The notes: a model not told the origin generated them from the letters alone. Shown: positions 30,671 through 44,830, numbered from the stretch's first letter. The stretch: 64,000 bases of DNA from Dipteronia dyeriana (GCA_032871835.1 CM065298.1:71142154-71206153), one strand, 5' to 3'. Numbers and translations: made by a program.

Positions 30671-33600
30671 TTTTCCCAAATTGTGATAGTAACAAAAATA
30701 AAATTAAAATTAGTAAGATCATCCCTGTTAAAAAATAAACACCTAAATTGTCTTAACTTCTATATATATCCTATACAACACCATTATAAGTTCACCTGTG
30801 TACTCACAAAAAGAGTGAAACGTTGTACCAAAAGAAAGTTTCTATAAACACTAAGGTTTTATGATGGTGGAGTGTTCTCGATAGAGAGATGAACATAATA
30901 ATGGTGTTCTTGTAATAGGAGATCTGGACTTTTTAACAGATATCATCCTAGTTCGTAAGTTTCATTTTTCATTAAAGATCTTTTATTTATATGTTGTTGA
31001 AACTTAGTTTAATGTTTAATTTTTTTTATAGAAAAATTAATTTGTTTTCCGGATCTCCTCCATATAATTATATCAGTAGTACATTCTTGCATTCAAATTT
31101 AGATTTGCATGTATGCCAAATAAGCGTCTTTTATTAATTTGTAATTAATTGTAACACTATATGTAAGTGATTTTCTCTTTACAATTTAATTTTATCTTGC
31201 ATACTCTTTTTCTAAATACAATAAAAATTAAAATTTTAAAAAATTCGATAGTAAATAATTGTAACAATATCTTTTTGGCAAAATCATAAAAACCCATAAA
31301 TTTAGTGAGTATTCCAAAATATCATTTCACAAATCCTTTACTTTTTTTATCTAACAAATAATTTTGGACGTGTAATCATGTTTATATTTCAGTGTGTACA
31401 CATTTTAACATAAAGACGTGTAACTGAATACTTTCAAAGGACGTTTGAGGGGGCAGACGGTATCTGATTTTCACCCGTAATATACCGTTGGAATAGTTTG
31501 GACGAGGACAACAATATTTTGAAAAGAAAGAGAGTACACAAATGTTTTTCAAACTAATTGTAATTAAAATTTTATTAATTATTAATAGGGTCAAACCGTT
31601 AGGGTATATCAACTCAAATTTCTTACCCTCACTCTTATGTAATAGTATATTTAATATATTTGTCTCCCCTTTTTTTTTCCAGGTTCTATTTTTCTATTAT
31701 ATATACATATTGAAGATGGATAAATACAATCCTTATAATGTTTCATTTTTAGCATCTTGCTTTTAGAATTAGATTTGTAAGTTGTCAAATTGTTGCTTTG
31801 TAATTATGTTTTAAATTTTAGCATTTTATTTTTGCTTTATGAATTATAATTTTAACTCAGTTTATGAAAACAATTGGTTTTATAAATAATATCGGAATAT
31901 GGAAAAGAAATCGGTTTCTGACGGGAAATATAGATGAAACGATTTAGATAAGTTTTCTACCTAAGATTTCTCTTAGAATATAAAATGGGTTCTATAAGTT
32001 TTATAACTGATACTTTTTTCTTTATCCTTTGAATCATTGATGATAATTAAAGTAAAAAATACATGTTTTTATGTCTAAACATGTTGGCTTCTGAATTGAA
32101 CTTGGATGTTGATTTCTTTTTATGGATGTAAAATTCAATGACAAAAGTTTAATAATTATTTTAGCTCTATTTTTTTTTTCATATTATTATAATTGAAATA
32201 ACAATTTAACAAAAAAATTATATCCCAAATAATGTACAACCAAATATATTTTAACACCTCTTACCATCATGCCGCTCAAACATGAGAATAATGAATTTAA
32301 ATCTAATTTAGTCTAAATATCCTTAGCATGCATTTGTCATATCATATAAATGTAAGTATTACTTTATTTTATTTTATTTTACCTTTCTACTACGTATAAA
32401 CTCTATCAATATTTTTTTTTTAAAAGATAACCTTAAATATTAATGAGTTTTTTTTTAATATAGCTGTATATATATAAAAAAATCTAGATTGAAAATCTCT
32501 TGACCCCTTATACAATAATTATCGATAACTCAATTGCTCATTTATCTTCGAGAGTTTCGAGTTTAAATATTTAGTATTAATAATTCCACTTACAATTTGA
32601 TATAAATTTTAAAATAACAAAATTTGTTATTAAAATTTTTAATTACAAAAGTACTTTAATAAAAATTTACTAGAAAATAACAAATTATTTTAATTAAAAT
32701 AATATACAATCATTAATTCCATTATTTAAACCGATATCTTCAACTATATCTTTTTATTAAAAAAAAATACTTATGGAGACCCAATCGAATTCGAAAAATA
32801 AAAATCACAAATCAATCCAAAACCAAAATCCACAAATCTCATCCATTAATTCTATATTCTTCTATCTTCTTCTCTCTTCTTCAATCAATTCCAAAAGAAA
32901 ATCATAAATCATTAATCCCTAAACGAAATTCACAAATCAATTGTCCTTAAAACAAAATACACAAATTTTATCCAAAATAATCTGTAAAAGTTCGAGATCC
33001 AAACACACATTCATGAACAAATCATATCTTCTTCTTCAATCAACTCCAATAATGGGAAGAATAAAAAAAACTGGGAAAACAATTCTTGATTCAAACACAC
33101 CTTCATCAATCAAAATCATTTTCAATCTGTTTCCTAAAAAAAAAAATCGCTTGAGCAGAAGATGAGAGTTCAGAAACTCGAAACTGTTGATGTTGTTAAC
33201 ATTGAAGTTGAAACCAAACTGGTCCGATTGTAGTGTTTGTTGGAAGTTGAAGAAGCTTGTAGTGTTTGGAAAAAAAAATCGATATCCAAACACATATCCA
33301 TGATTCATCAACCAAAATCCCTTCTTCAATCTATTCCTAAATAAAAAAAAAATTGAAAAATCGATTGGGTCTCCATCATTCTAGACCATATCCTTCCATC
33401 TCCATCATTCCCGCTGCTCATCTCCATCAACGGATTCGTGATTTGTGATGGCATGACCATCGAATAGTCACGGTTTTTGTTCGTAACAGAGGGCGGATAC
33501 GAGGGACTCAACATCGAAAACGGTGGCCTCTAGAGCCGTCTTCATCTCCGGTAGCAAACTTGGTACATCTCCGATCGAGATCCAAACTCCATCCATAATC

Positions 33601-35741
33601 AAGAGTTTGGATTTGTGGATACTTCAACTTCTTTTTTTTTTCATATTTTTTTTATTTTTTGTTTTTTATAAGAATAGATTCATCCTCTGCTTTGGCCTGC
33701 AACTTTCGGCCTACAAAATCCACATATCCAAAGCTAAATTTAGTACAAATTTATAAAACAAATGCGATTTTTGCATAATAGCTATCAGAGATCCAAATCT
33801 AAAACCTTGCTTACCTTTTGGAAGAGTAGCGAGAAGCATAACGGAAGGAAGAATCCACTTCCTCATCTCACACACTTTGCAAAATTTTATTCTAGTAGCT
33901 TCTCGATCCAGTTGAAAATGATCTAAACAATATTGAATGGGATCGAATACAGTGAAAGAAAACATAAAGAGAGCTTTGCAGTGAGTGGGTAAAAAGAAGA
34001 CATTTTTCTATTTTAATGGGTTTGGTCAAACAACCGGTTAAACAGATTGCCTATTCCATTCATTTATTAGAGTGTCTCTATTTTTCAACCGTTCGATGAT
34101 ATTTTTCTTCATCCAACGCTTGAGACTCGATGCTGAAATGATTGGTATGATACCAATCGATTTCTCCGTGCGCCGTAGCCTGTCCCATATAAGGACAACT
34201 GACTTGTTATTTGGAGATAAACAAAAGGGCGGTCCAAAGAAATTACATAAAAAAATGAGAAAAATATAATTTAAATAATTATATGTGGAACAAAATTGAA
34301 AGCCATAGATTATACTTCTCGATTCTCAAACATAAACTATATCACCGTGGGTTCGAGTTCTTCCATTTTTTAAACAAAAAAAAATCTCAAATTTATATAA
34401 TAATTAAAAAAAAAAGAGTGGAACGGCCAAAACACATTGAAATATATGAGATTTGAGTTCCAATACATATATCTATATTTAGATAATTTTGGGTTAGAAT
34501 TTACGAACATATTTGTTTTTAGGTCTATGCAAGCATCAAGGGATAAACGTTTAATGATTTGTTTTAAGATGTTTTTATTTTTTAAAAATCATGTACGTTG
34601 TGGTTTTTTTTGTTTTGACTACCAATTATGACTTATTCATTCTAATATAGTTGGAATACTGATTCTAAACATTTAGGGATCGTTTATTTTTCTGTCTAAA
34701 GATTGAACAATCCTGAATTTTTTAAAGATTGAATAGGGACTGAAATCTGAACCTAAATGATTTTTTTTTCTCATCTCAATGTACTGTCAATATGTTTGTT
34801 TTTTAAAAATAAAATTGTCTGAAAATAAGTAATGTTACATTTATATCCATACTAATTAAAAAAAGTAATTTAATATGCATAATTCTCTATAACATTTTTT
34901 TATGTTTTTCTAAAAGCAAAGTTCAATTTAAAAAAATAAAAAAAAATCATCAAAGAATATATTTTCATTTATTGCAAACAAAGTTTAAGTTCAATTTATT
35001 GTGAAAAAAAGTTCAAGTTCAAGTTCAATTTTATATGTTGTCCATTTTTCCGGTGTATATAATTCATGAAACCATTTTTTTTTTCTGTATCATATGCACC
35101 AAAAACCAAACAAAATAAAAGGTTCTTGAATTTTTTTATATACAATTATTATTCTATAACATCTTCAAGCCACGAAATATACTCGATATGATATACAAAT
35201 TTATTAAACACTATACGAATAGTTAGATAAAATAAATAAATAAAGAGTTCTTACCGGGATTTGGTAGAAGAGAAATTCAATTGTTTAATCCATGAAATTT
35301 TTTAGTATGAGAAGCAATTAGGGTTTTTTTTTTCTTTTCTAAAACCCATTTAAAATAAGAAATATGTTAAAAGAAAAAAATTGTACACCAAATCAAATTA
35401 ATATAAATTTGGAAAATATATCTTACTTTGGAGGATAGACTTGAAAGAGAATATTTTAATTGTAATCAAATGATTTGTAATTACGTTAAAAGTCAAACTT
35501 TTTATTTTAAGGTGTATTTTGATATTTTTAAGTTGTTTGACCACTAAAAAAAACAAGTTAATGAGTTCAATTCAGACCCATAAGTTTTAAGTGAAAAAAA
35601 TAAACGACCCCTTAGTAAAAAGAGATCTAAAAATAACAAGTTTTTTTAATTGGGTATACAAATAATTTAGAATTGTTTACAAATAAAACATGTTAAAATA
35701 AATATATTCAATTTAATAACGGTATTATCGGTATTAGAATA
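30671..35741. other. AT-rich intergenic DNA without a supported gene
   Basis: Five kilobases of very AT-rich sequence with many homopolymer runs. The stretch 30740-31080 (TATATATATCC, then GAGATGAACATAATAATGGTG and CCGGATCTCC) looks like the end of a decayed copia LTR but I cannot prove it. Between 32760 and 34020 there are many CACAAATC/CCAAACAC-type short repeats, and frames such as 33711-33965 on the minus strand without any known motif. Nothing here is convincing as a host gene. Confidence 0.5.
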
Positions 35742-37329
35742 TGTTAACAGCCTTTTTTGGTAGGGGTCCAAAGAAGAATTTTCTATCGGACTGATTCCTG
35801 ATAGTACCTGGATCAGTACCATCCCACATCCCCGGTACTGAGAAACACTGATGCCTTGATCTAGAGAGTCTTGATGCCATATCATGCAATTTCCATGGTA
35901 TCAAAGAGTACCAGTACCACATCACCAGTTACCCGATGCCCTAGTACCGCGGTACCTATCCTGAACCGATCCACCATGCACCTCCCACCCATCCAGAATT
36001 GGAAACAATGGCAGGAAGGCTCCAACCAAAATAAGAGAAAGTTGACCCCTCTGGCCATTCACAACGCCATTAATAGAGATAGTCAACCCAAATAATGGAG
36101 ATAGTCAACCCCATTAATAAAGATAGTCAACTCTTTAATGGTCATTCACAACGCCATTAATTTGAAATCAGTCAACTCTTTAATGGCCATTCACAATGCA
36201 ATTAATGAGAAATTAGTAAACATTTAATGAGAAATCAGTCAACATTTTTTTGGCCATTCTTAACGCCATTAATGAGGGATTCGTCAACTATTTGATGGTC
36301 ATTCATAACGTCATTAATGAAAGATTAGTCAACTCTTTGAGGGCCATTCATAATGCCATTAATGAGAGATTAGTTAACTCCATCAATGCCAAATCAGTGT
36401 TCCTTTGATTGTGAATTGATTAACTAAATTAACGTAGTGGACAACAAGAATTAGAACATATAAATATGAAAAAGTTCTTTCCAAGAAAGAGATCCCAGAT
36501 CCGATCCTTTATTCGCTCGATCCACGAATCGAGTTCAAGGAGCAAGATCAACCTCAACAACTATTGTAAGCTCTTTAGAGCACCTACGTTGTACTACTTT
36601 TTTATTTGTGTAAGCTCCCGAGCCACTTCTTGTGACATATATATATATATAAAGAAGGTTATCTCTTCTTCTTCTGGATTCTTCAACATATTATCTTTCG
36701 TGATATTTTTTCCTGCTAGGTCAGTCCAATTCTATCAAAAGAATTGTCATTCTCCCATCTATCTTCTTTATTATGCATGTATGTAAGTTAGGCTCCAACC
36801 CCACAAGTCCTGGCTCTCTTATCCACCTATCTACACGCCAAGCCACACTTAGAGATGGGAATAACCATCTGAATCCATTAGCAACAAGTTAGAAGAACCA
36901 AGACGAGTTTCGGCCTTGATTGGAAGGACCTAGAGGCGAAGAATCTCTACCGGGTGGTCTCATTCTTCACGACCACATCTATATCATTGAGGAGCACCAA
37001 TCCTTCATACTTGTATGTTATTTGGGTCGAGGATAACTAGAGAGGAGACCGGGTATCGAGACCGGGTACCAAGATCGGGAACCGAAACTAGGACTAGGGA
37101 CTAGGACTAGGACCAGCCCCTCACATAAGTAAAGGAACCTCAAGCGCTATATTTTCTCCTTATGCTCGAAGCCCAGACGGGCGGGGTGATTTTTCTCCTA
37201 CCTACTGCATCTTAATTCTTAATTGTACAAAACCCCAGTACCTAGAGGTACCAACCCTGTTGCGATCTCCCAGGTTGCCGTTTCAGGTGTTGATCAGAAT
37301 TTTCTATCCCAACGAATTTTTGGTTAACA
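35742..37329 (+). repeat. LTR1 of a Tat-type gypsy family
   Basis: Starts TGTTAACAGCC and ends GGTTAACA, so the ends are a perfect TGTTAAC/GTTAACA pair; 1588 bases. Features: a minisatellite-like part with CATTAATGAGA and AGTCAACTC phrases (36060-36400), an (AT)7 tract at 36637-36651 that may be the TATA box, and a TACCTACTGC block near 37200. It is followed at once by primer-binding-site-like TGGCACAGTTTATGGGAA (37335-37352), a variant of the plant gypsy type. LTR2 and LTR3 are relatives. Confidence 0.8.
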
Positions 37330-38369
37330 CTTTTTGGCACAGTTTATGGGAAAAATTCCCATACCCTTTTTAAAAGCCTGTAAAACTTTTTTTTTGTGTG
37401 TAGGATATTAGTATGAGGCTTCGGTCTTCCTAAAAGCAGCCTGAACCATTGGGGGACTAATCAATAGCTTTATCCCGGAGGGATCAGAAGCGAGGGAAGA
37501 AATCGAAGCATCACGATCCAGCTCTAGTCCCTCCATCGAACATGTGGACCATACTCAGGTAGCAGGTTAGTCCCTCATAGAACTATAGGTCAGGCGTTCG
37601 ATGAGAGTGTCCTTTTTCAGATGATCACGAAGTGTATCGCCCCTTAGTTCAAGGCACCTGACACCAAGGGCTGTACAAGTAGACCAGGTACCAAAATACC
37701 TGCCTTTGACAGACTTGGGCCACCACCTCTTGTATCGGTTCATAATAGACTTAGGCCCCTACCCCCAATTCTGGATCGACCCACTAACTTTCAGCCTCGA
37801 CGGGTGAAGCCTACATTTTATCCCTGACAATGAGCTTTATCCCTAGGCTAGGCTAGGCCAGACCGGTAGTAGAAGAGAGGCATTCTCGAACCACCGTGGA
37901 AGGTAGCATTAATAACAGAAGAAGCGTCGGGGAGAACCTCCTCCAAGGAGAGAACCGGGACGAAGCCTCCATAGCATCAGAGGGGTCTGAAAATGAAGAC
38001 TCAGCCATCAAGTCCAGGAACAGTGGAACCAAGCACCTACAGGACTATGTAGCTAAGATGGCTAAGGAGATATATAGAAGCTGAAGAAAGGTAAGCATAG
38101 AGAGAAGCGGAAGGATCCACTGAGCGAGATGAACGTTTCTTTCTCAAGAAGAAATAATGAGGCATTGCTGCTTCCTAAGTTCTTGGTGCTGGCTGATAAG
38201 TACTCTGGAATAGAAGATCCCTTGAGCCACCTTGAGAGCCTCGTATAACAAATAGAGGTCCAAAAGGCTACCCGGGCTGCCATGTGTAGGATGTTTCCGA
38301 CGACACTACTAGCTATGCCAAGACTTGGTTCAAGAAATTGCCACTAGATAATGTCGACTTTTTTACCAA
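37330..38369 (+). pseudogene. Short internal region with truncated gypsy gag (after LTR1)
   Basis: After the primer-binding-like site comes a leader, then a gag N-terminal part: LPKFLVLADKYSGIEDPLSH (about 38170-38230), then MCRMFPTTL (near 38282) and WFKKLPLDNVDFF (38329-38367, one frame off). These match the capsid region of Tat-type gag, with one stop and one frameshift. It ends at 38369, exactly where LTR2 begins, without a polypurine tract and without pol. A non-autonomous, internally deleted copy is the simplest reading. Confidence 0.7.
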
Positions 38370-39287
38370 TGTTAATAGCCAAATATGGCTAGAGACCAAA
38401 GAAGAATTTTCCACTTTCCAGCCTTCATGCAAGGGTCCAAGTTCGGGCTTATATCAAGGTCCCCGAGGTCGAGTTACCACGCTATCCTACAAGAGCAAGG
38501 CAAGGCCACCTATATCATCTGAGCATCTTGCACGCATCCAGGCTCGTCAAATAAATCCCGACATGACCACGTCAACCTCCCTATGCCAGGATAGAAGCCT
38601 GAAGCTATGTCTACATGGAATGACCTGGGTTCCCAAAAGCATGAGTATCTCGTGAAACTTTCCTGGAGCATACTACCATCTCTACTGTCACCAAAAGACC
38701 TTCAGAGTGTCAAACTTGTCATGTAAATGCCCTCCTGCCTCATCAAGATATAGTCTCAACTTGCCTGAGCAGAAAAGGAAGAAGCTCGTAAAGCCCCATC
38801 ATTACCAAAATGTGCCAACACGATAAGGTCAAGATCCACTGTAGATCCCGACATGGTTAAATCAAATCTCTAGTAGCAAGAGCAGTACTCCAGTGTACCT
38901 CGACACTAGATAGGCCAAGCGTCACCTCAGGTAACCTCCATAACGTACCTTGTCAAAGTGACATACAAAACTAGAGTTCTCCTCCAAACATCATAGGAAG
39001 AGAGGGTTGACTTTCATGACATTTACGATACCATTAATGAGGTCAAATCGTATTAATCGAGGTAATCAATATTAATAAGGTCAAACCATATTAATGGAGG
39101 TAATCAACCCTATTAATAAGGTCAAACCGTATTAATAGAGGTAGTCAACCCTATTAATGAGGTCAAACCTTATTAATAGAGTTAGTCAATCCTATTAATG
39201 AGGTCAACCGTATTAATGGAGGTAGTCAACCATAATAATGGAGATAATCAATGACATTAAATCAGTCAACTCCTTAATAATGCCATT
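38370..39287 (+). repeat. LTR2, first piece
   Basis: Starts TGTTAATAGCC and shares GACCAAAGAAGAATTTTCCA with the start of LTR1. The end piece (39040-39287) is a roughly 41-base minisatellite of ATTAATGAGGTCAAACC and GGAGGTAGTCAACCC phrases. It is cut by the 19 kb gypsy insertion at 39287. Confidence 0.75.
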
Positions 39288-40133
39288 TGTTATAGGTATA
39301 TTTTATCGAATGTACACGTCACTAACAAGGTGGATAGTCCTTAAAATTGCCAGGTAGATATCCAAATAGGCATCCAGAAAATATCCTTTAGGATATCACT
39401 CAAAGAATACTAACCCGCGTAAGTACGGACACAGGTATTCGACAGGTTAAGACCTGCTCGGGACCAAGTGACGTCATATTCTACTCGGGACAAGAACGAG
39501 AAACCGGAATAAAGAAGTCTTATACATAATTCTCACATGGGTATACCAAGAGTCATGCTCAAATATATAAAGACATCCTTGTCAATCCATGTTAAGAAGA
39601 ATTCTTAGAAGAATAAAGTACCAAACAGGAAACAGGTTCCAAATCGGGCAACAACTTTACTTCTTCAAGAAGACTGCACATTTATAAGGAAATAAAGTCC
39701 TAAACTGACTGTATCTCCAGAGTCCCATTCGATCTTCATACAAACTCCAAAATAGGAAAGAAGTAAAAGACGACTTCAACAACAACCAAATTGTAGCTAG
39801 ATACAGAAAGCTTTCATTACTTGTACAACGAGGATTATGGTTCTATACGAATATAAATAATCCCATAATCTCATTGTTGGATATATAGAATCACAGAATC
39901 ACGAACAGAGAGAAAAAAGAGAGATCCAGTATTGTAATTCTTTATTCCAATAGTGAATTTTGGCTCGATTGTTCGTTCAACCACCCGTAGACGTTTCTCC
40001 TATCACCGGAGTTTTACCACATAAACTCGTGTCTAATTAGCTTCAAATTGCATTCTCTTTCTTTCTCTTTGATAGGTCACAACCAAATCCAATCTTGTTG
40101 ACTTTCTCACCCATCGAGAAATCAACGTCAACA
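39288..40133 (+). repeat. 5' LTR of the 19 kb gypsy element
   Basis: 846 bases, TGTTATAGG start and ATCAACGTCAACA end. A TACGAATATAAATAATCCC segment at about 39855 may hold the TATA box. It matches the 3' LTR almost throughout with scattered substitutions and a small indel near 39580 (an extra ATCCATGTTA-type piece). Confidence 0.93.
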
Positions 40134-40152
40134 ATTGGCGCTAGAAGGAGGG
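40134..40152 (+). other. Primer binding site region of the 19 kb gypsy element
   Basis: TTGGCGCTAGAAGGAGGGG follows the 5' LTR within two bases, where the tRNA primer should pair. I do not assign the tRNA. Confidence 0.65.
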
Positions 40153-40182
40153 GCGGTAAACCTCCAATCTGATTTAAAGTAA

Positions 40183-41770
40183 TTGATGGAAGCGGAATCA
40201 GAAACAGTTATGGGGACATCCAAAAATCTTCAGATAATGCTCATATAGGCGGGAGCTCATGAGATCCCACCATAACCACCGAGAACCAACCAGCATCCCT
40301 AGCTGGTATCCAACAAATCCCTCCTACTAGTGAGGACGTAGCACGATATTTCTGTGAGGCATTGCAACAACTATTGACAAATGCGGTGAGAGAATGAGTA
40401 GATCTATTGGTTACGGATGAAGCATACCCACCAAACCTTCTGTCTACAAGGCTCCATTTGGTTATAGTTGGGCTGGAACCAGATGCTCCAGTAGTTGCTA
40501 GGAACTCAGATCAAAACAATCAATCAAGGGGTAAAACACGCACCTAGGACAGGGATCGTGAAACATCGAAGAACCACGCCAAAGGCGGAATCATGGTCAG
40601 ATAGATCGAAATAGGCATCGAAAATATGACCGGTGTAGGGATCAGTCATCGTCATCAGAGGATAGTGATCGTCACCATCACAAGCGTCGTCATGGAACCA
40701 TACACCTACAAGGGTTAGCTCATAAGACTCGGATACAGGATGAAGATGACCTGGAAACAGAGCCTGACCCGAGAAGTCGAAAACAACAGGTGTCAAATGG
40801 ACGCGCTGGTCAGGCGATATGGATATAATGACTTATTTGATGATGATTCTGATAGTCCATTCACTAGGGACATCCTGCGAACCCTATTCCCAGAAAGGTT
40901 CAGGATGCTACACGTGGAACAATTCAAGAAGGATACGGATCCTAAAGAACACGTCAGGCGGTATAAAATTGCTATGGCTCAGCCCATATCGACCCTTTAC
41001 TATGTCTCAATTTTCCATAAACTCTGGGAGACATAGGCTCAAGTTGGTTCAGAAGGTTGCCCCTGACAAGCATCGAAAGTTTCAGCGAATTAAGCAGAAG
41101 TTTCTCAAGACAATTTCTGGGCAATGTACACAGGAAACAATTAGTGGCTTACCTTTCTCAGTTGAAACAAGGGAAATATGAGTCGTTAAAAAAAATACAT
41201 TGGGAGATTCGGCCAGGCGGTCTCAAAAATCGACAGTGCAAATGATGAAGCAATAATTGCTGCATTCATAAACAATTTACAGAATGAACAACTATCTTTT
41301 GACCTAAGAAGGGTCCGTTTAACCAGATATGTAGAGATGATGGACATGGCTGGAGGATATGCACTAGCCGAAGAAGAGGAGTTAGCAACAGGAGGATGCT
41401 ACATGCATGGGCGGAGACCCAAACAAAAAGACGCTGAGTCAAAGGTACAGACCACAAAGGAAAACAAAAAGGAAACAACAAAGAAAGAAGCAAGGATGTG
41501 GGAATCGGGCGTAATGTTGACCATACCACGAAGAAATTCTAAGGAAAATACATAAACTACACCCCTCTTCAGAAAAAGCAGGAGGAAATCCTGGCCATAT
41601 TAGAGGAAAAAAAAACTTGGTAAAGAAGCCACGTCGACAGTCTCAGTTTGCTCGGTGAGATACAACAAAGTACTGTAGATTCCATAAAGAAACCGGTCAT
41701 GCGACTTCCAAATGTTACCAGCTTAGAGACTACAACGAGACCTTCATTCGGGAAGGACACCTATAAGCTA
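40183..41770 (+). pseudogene. gag of the 19 kb gypsy element
   Basis: Protein pieces in three frames: MDALVRRYGYNDLF and FRMLHVEQFKKDTDPKEHVR (40800-40965), then KIDSANDEAIIAAFINNLQ and MMDMAGGYALAEEE (41225-41380). Near 41665-41750 comes the zinc-like CRFHKETGHATSKCYQLRDY, the C-x-x-H...G-H...C segment that ends Tat gag. Stops and frameshifts lie near 41030, 41180 and 41555. Gag would form the particle; this one cannot. Confidence 0.8.
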
Positions 41771-41786
41771 TAATCCTGAAAAAGAT

Positions 41787-43704
41787 ATGAAGTCAGAGAC
41801 GAAGAAAGAGACCAGGGACGACCATAGTTCTGGTCGAAACAAAAGGGCCAGTCCCTTGGCCAATGAAGTAATACAAACAATCTTCGGAGGACCATCAACT
41901 GGAAGAAGTAACCGGGAGCGAACTCAGGAAATTGGAGAAACGGTAGATGCAAGGCAGAACTTTGATGTCAACTCTGTTGAACCAGACTCGAAAAGGGTAA
42001 AGGAAGGACGAGACCCAATAATATTCACAGAGGCCGACTCACATGGGGTCTATGTTCGATCGAATGATGCCCTCGTCATAAGTGCCCGAATTGGATATAG
42101 GGAAGTCAGAAGAAATTTAATAGACAATGGTAAATCGGCTGATATTCTTAATATAGCTGTCTACGATCAACTCAGGTTGGACCGAAAGGATTTGCAACCT
42201 TTCCATACACACTCAAAAGAATTCAGGGTAATCGAGGTCAGATCTCTCAGAACGGTAAAGTTTCCCGTAAAAATCAGAGCAGCACATTGTCAGAGAACAG
42301 TGTTGCTCAATTTTGTAGTGGTAGACTTAGACAATTGGCCTTATAATGCACTGTTATGTCGGCCATTCTTGAATAAAACTAAGGCAGTAACAGCTACTTA
42401 TGCTCTAATGATCAAATTTCCAACTGAACGCGGGGGTAAGAGTAGTCAAGCGGTCATAGGAAATGGCCAGAAGAACTAATCTCTCATTTACAAAGACTGA
42501 GACAATAGTGAACAAGTGTTCACCATCACCCAATCAGATCAGACCGAGCAAGAATCATTGTTGTTTGAGTTCGATCCAAGGGAAGAGCCAAAAGTGTCTA
42601 AAAATGAACCAATAGAGAAAATAGTCTTAAGAGAAGATGAACCAGGTAGGAAGATAAAAATCGGGGCTAGTTTAGAAGGAAAGGTTAAGCAAAACCTTAT
42701 TGATCTACTCAGAGAATATAAAGATGTGTTCGCCTGGAGTCATGAAGACATGGTAGGGATAGATGCCCGAGTAATATCACATCATCTTTCAGTGGACCCA
42801 AATGTAAAACCAGTAATACAAAAGAGAAGATCTTTTAATCTTGAAAGAAGTCAGGCGATCAAGCAAGAAGTCGAGAAGTTACTCACTGTACGATCGATCA
42901 GAGAGATCAGCTACTCTCGGTGGGTAGCCAATGTGGTCCTTGTCCAGAACAAAAATGGTCAGTGGAGAATGTACGTAGGCTTCACGGACCTGAATAAAGC
43001 CTGTTCGAAAGACAGTTTTCCACTGCCAAGGATAGACCAACTGGTTGATGCCATATCAGGCCATGAATTACTCTGTTTCATGGACGCCTACTCAGGGTAT
43101 AACAAAATTCGGATGAATAAGGCTGATGAGGAAAAAACAGCGTTCACAACCGATCAAGGCTTATACTGTTACACAATAATGCCCTTTGAGCTAAAGAATG
43201 CAGGAGCAACATACCAAAAGCTGGTCAAAAAAATCTTCGCACGTTAAATAGGAAGAAATATGGAAGTTTACATAGATGACATGTTGACCAAGAGCATCTT
43301 GGCAGACGGGCATGCTTTAGACCTGCGGGAAACATTCGATGTCTTGAAAATATATCAGATGAAATTAAATCAGAACAAATGCCTATTTGGAGTTCCTTCA
43401 GGAAGGTTCATGGATTTCCAAGTTCACTAGAGGGGAACAGAAGTAAACCCTGAGAAGATCCAAGCCCTTCAAAAAATGACCTTGCCAAGGACGCTAAAAG
43501 AAGTGCAGTGCTTAATAGGATGCCTAGCCTCCTTGGCCAGATTTATTTCAAGGGCCACAGATAAATGCGCTCCCTTTTTTAAAGTAATTAAAAAAGGAAA
43601 AGGGCTCAAATGGAAGTAATTAAAAAAGGAAAAGGGCTCAAATGGAAGTAATTAAAAAAGGAAAAGGGCTCAAATGGAAGCAGGCGTTCCTAAAAATCAA
43701 AAAG
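41787..43704 (+). pseudogene. Protease and reverse transcriptase N-terminal part of the 19 kb gypsy element
   Basis: The frame 41787-42479 has a retropepsin-like domain: LIDNGKSADIL (active site D-N-G where D-T/S-G is expected) and LDNWPYNALLCRPFLN. The frame 42516-43247 carries RT: WSHEDMVGIDARVISHHL, DLNKACSKDSFPLPRID, FMDAYSGYNKI and the MPFELKNAGATYQKL block. A stop at 43245 precedes EVYIDDM (43264-43285), the catalytic box; another stop follows near 43428. The coding region then meets a 32-base triplication and is cut by the copia insertion at 43704. Confidence 0.85.
43585..43680 (+). repeat. Perfect 3 x 32 base tandem repeat in the RT coding region
   Basis: Three identical 32-base units starting TAATTAAAAAAGGAAAAGGG at 43585, 43617 and 43649. 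Two extra units add 64 bases, which shifts the frame. Perfect identity points to a recent event. Confidence 0.98.
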
Positions 43705-44830
43705 TGTTGGGGTTTATGCCCTAAAGATGTAATTTGTAAATGGATTTATGAAATAAATAAAAAGAAAAGTTCAATTCATTCTTGTTGTGTTGTTTATTTT
43801 ATAACTTATGCATATACTTAACATCCAAGATTGCCAGATGTAATCTCAAACTGTGTATATGAGTGTCATATACGGATGGATACAGTAAGATATATGCCAT
43901 CTAAAGAATCCATAGATAGCAAATAACGCTGGATACTTTATTTGTGGTTAATCTATAGCTGCGGTCCATTCCTTAATGTACAGTGATTCTATCCTGAATC
44001 ATTCATATAGAGATATGAGAATGGAGGCACTTAGTATGGTGTGATCATATAGGACTGGGCCATGATCTATATGAATCTCTCAACAAGATCCGTTTACCGA
44101 TGAGATTCATATATATATCAACTAATGATGGCTATATGTGGGTGATCTTAATCCTGAGTGTCTTATCGACTCCTTAGTTAAAACTTGGTAAACACTATCA
44201 TAATAATTTCACCTTAGTAAATAGTTTACTGAAGTTTAGATTGTTCAATAATATATTAGATTTTTAATTGTTAAAAATCATTAATAATTTTTTAGTTAAT
44301 TAGAATTTGGTTCTAATTAGTTAATGCGCTAGATAAATTAATTAAAGTTAGTCATTTAATCCTGTAGAGTCTAGGTGCATTAAAGGATAATAGAAAACCC
44401 TAGTTTTAAATAGTGAGTGGGAGAGGGATATATGACATATATATCCCCCGTTCTCCACCATTGGTTCAACACTGTGAGATCCGAGTGTGGCCTCATGACG
44501 GCTTTGTTTTCGTTCTCCCTAAGGAGGGTTTCCACAAAGGTCAATACCAAGGTTGACTTCCTAACGGATAGGATTTCTGAGGGTATTTGGGGATTGACCG
44601 ACCCTAAGGTGGCAATTCTCGAGTTAAGCTCGTGAGATCTAAAATGTGGATTACACTTATGAAGGTTTTGATTAAGTTTGTTAATTAAAAACTTGACTGA
44701 ATGAACGATGGTTGAATGATATGGAATAAGAGTTATTCTAGAATATCATTTGATTGAGAATGTCTTGGTCCAACATGCAAAGACTTGACCGACCATAAAC
44801 GGCACTTCTTTGTGGTATATTGGATTGTCG
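43705..44830 (+). repeat. 5' LTR of the nested copia element (right end approximate)
   Basis: The first 470 bases match the start of the 3' LTR closely (to about 44178). After that the sequences differ. I place the end near 44830 because TGGTATAGCAAC there could be a worn tRNA-Met primer site and gag begins at about 44937. That end is a guess. Confidence 0.55.

Noticed and set aside
33711..33965. 84-codon minus-strand frame with a signal-peptide-like middle
   Set aside because: AT-rich region, no homology recognised, no splice or promoter support.
34330..34365. GGGTTCGAGTTC, like a tRNA or SINE B box
   Set aside because: No matching A box or foldable tRNA body upstream.
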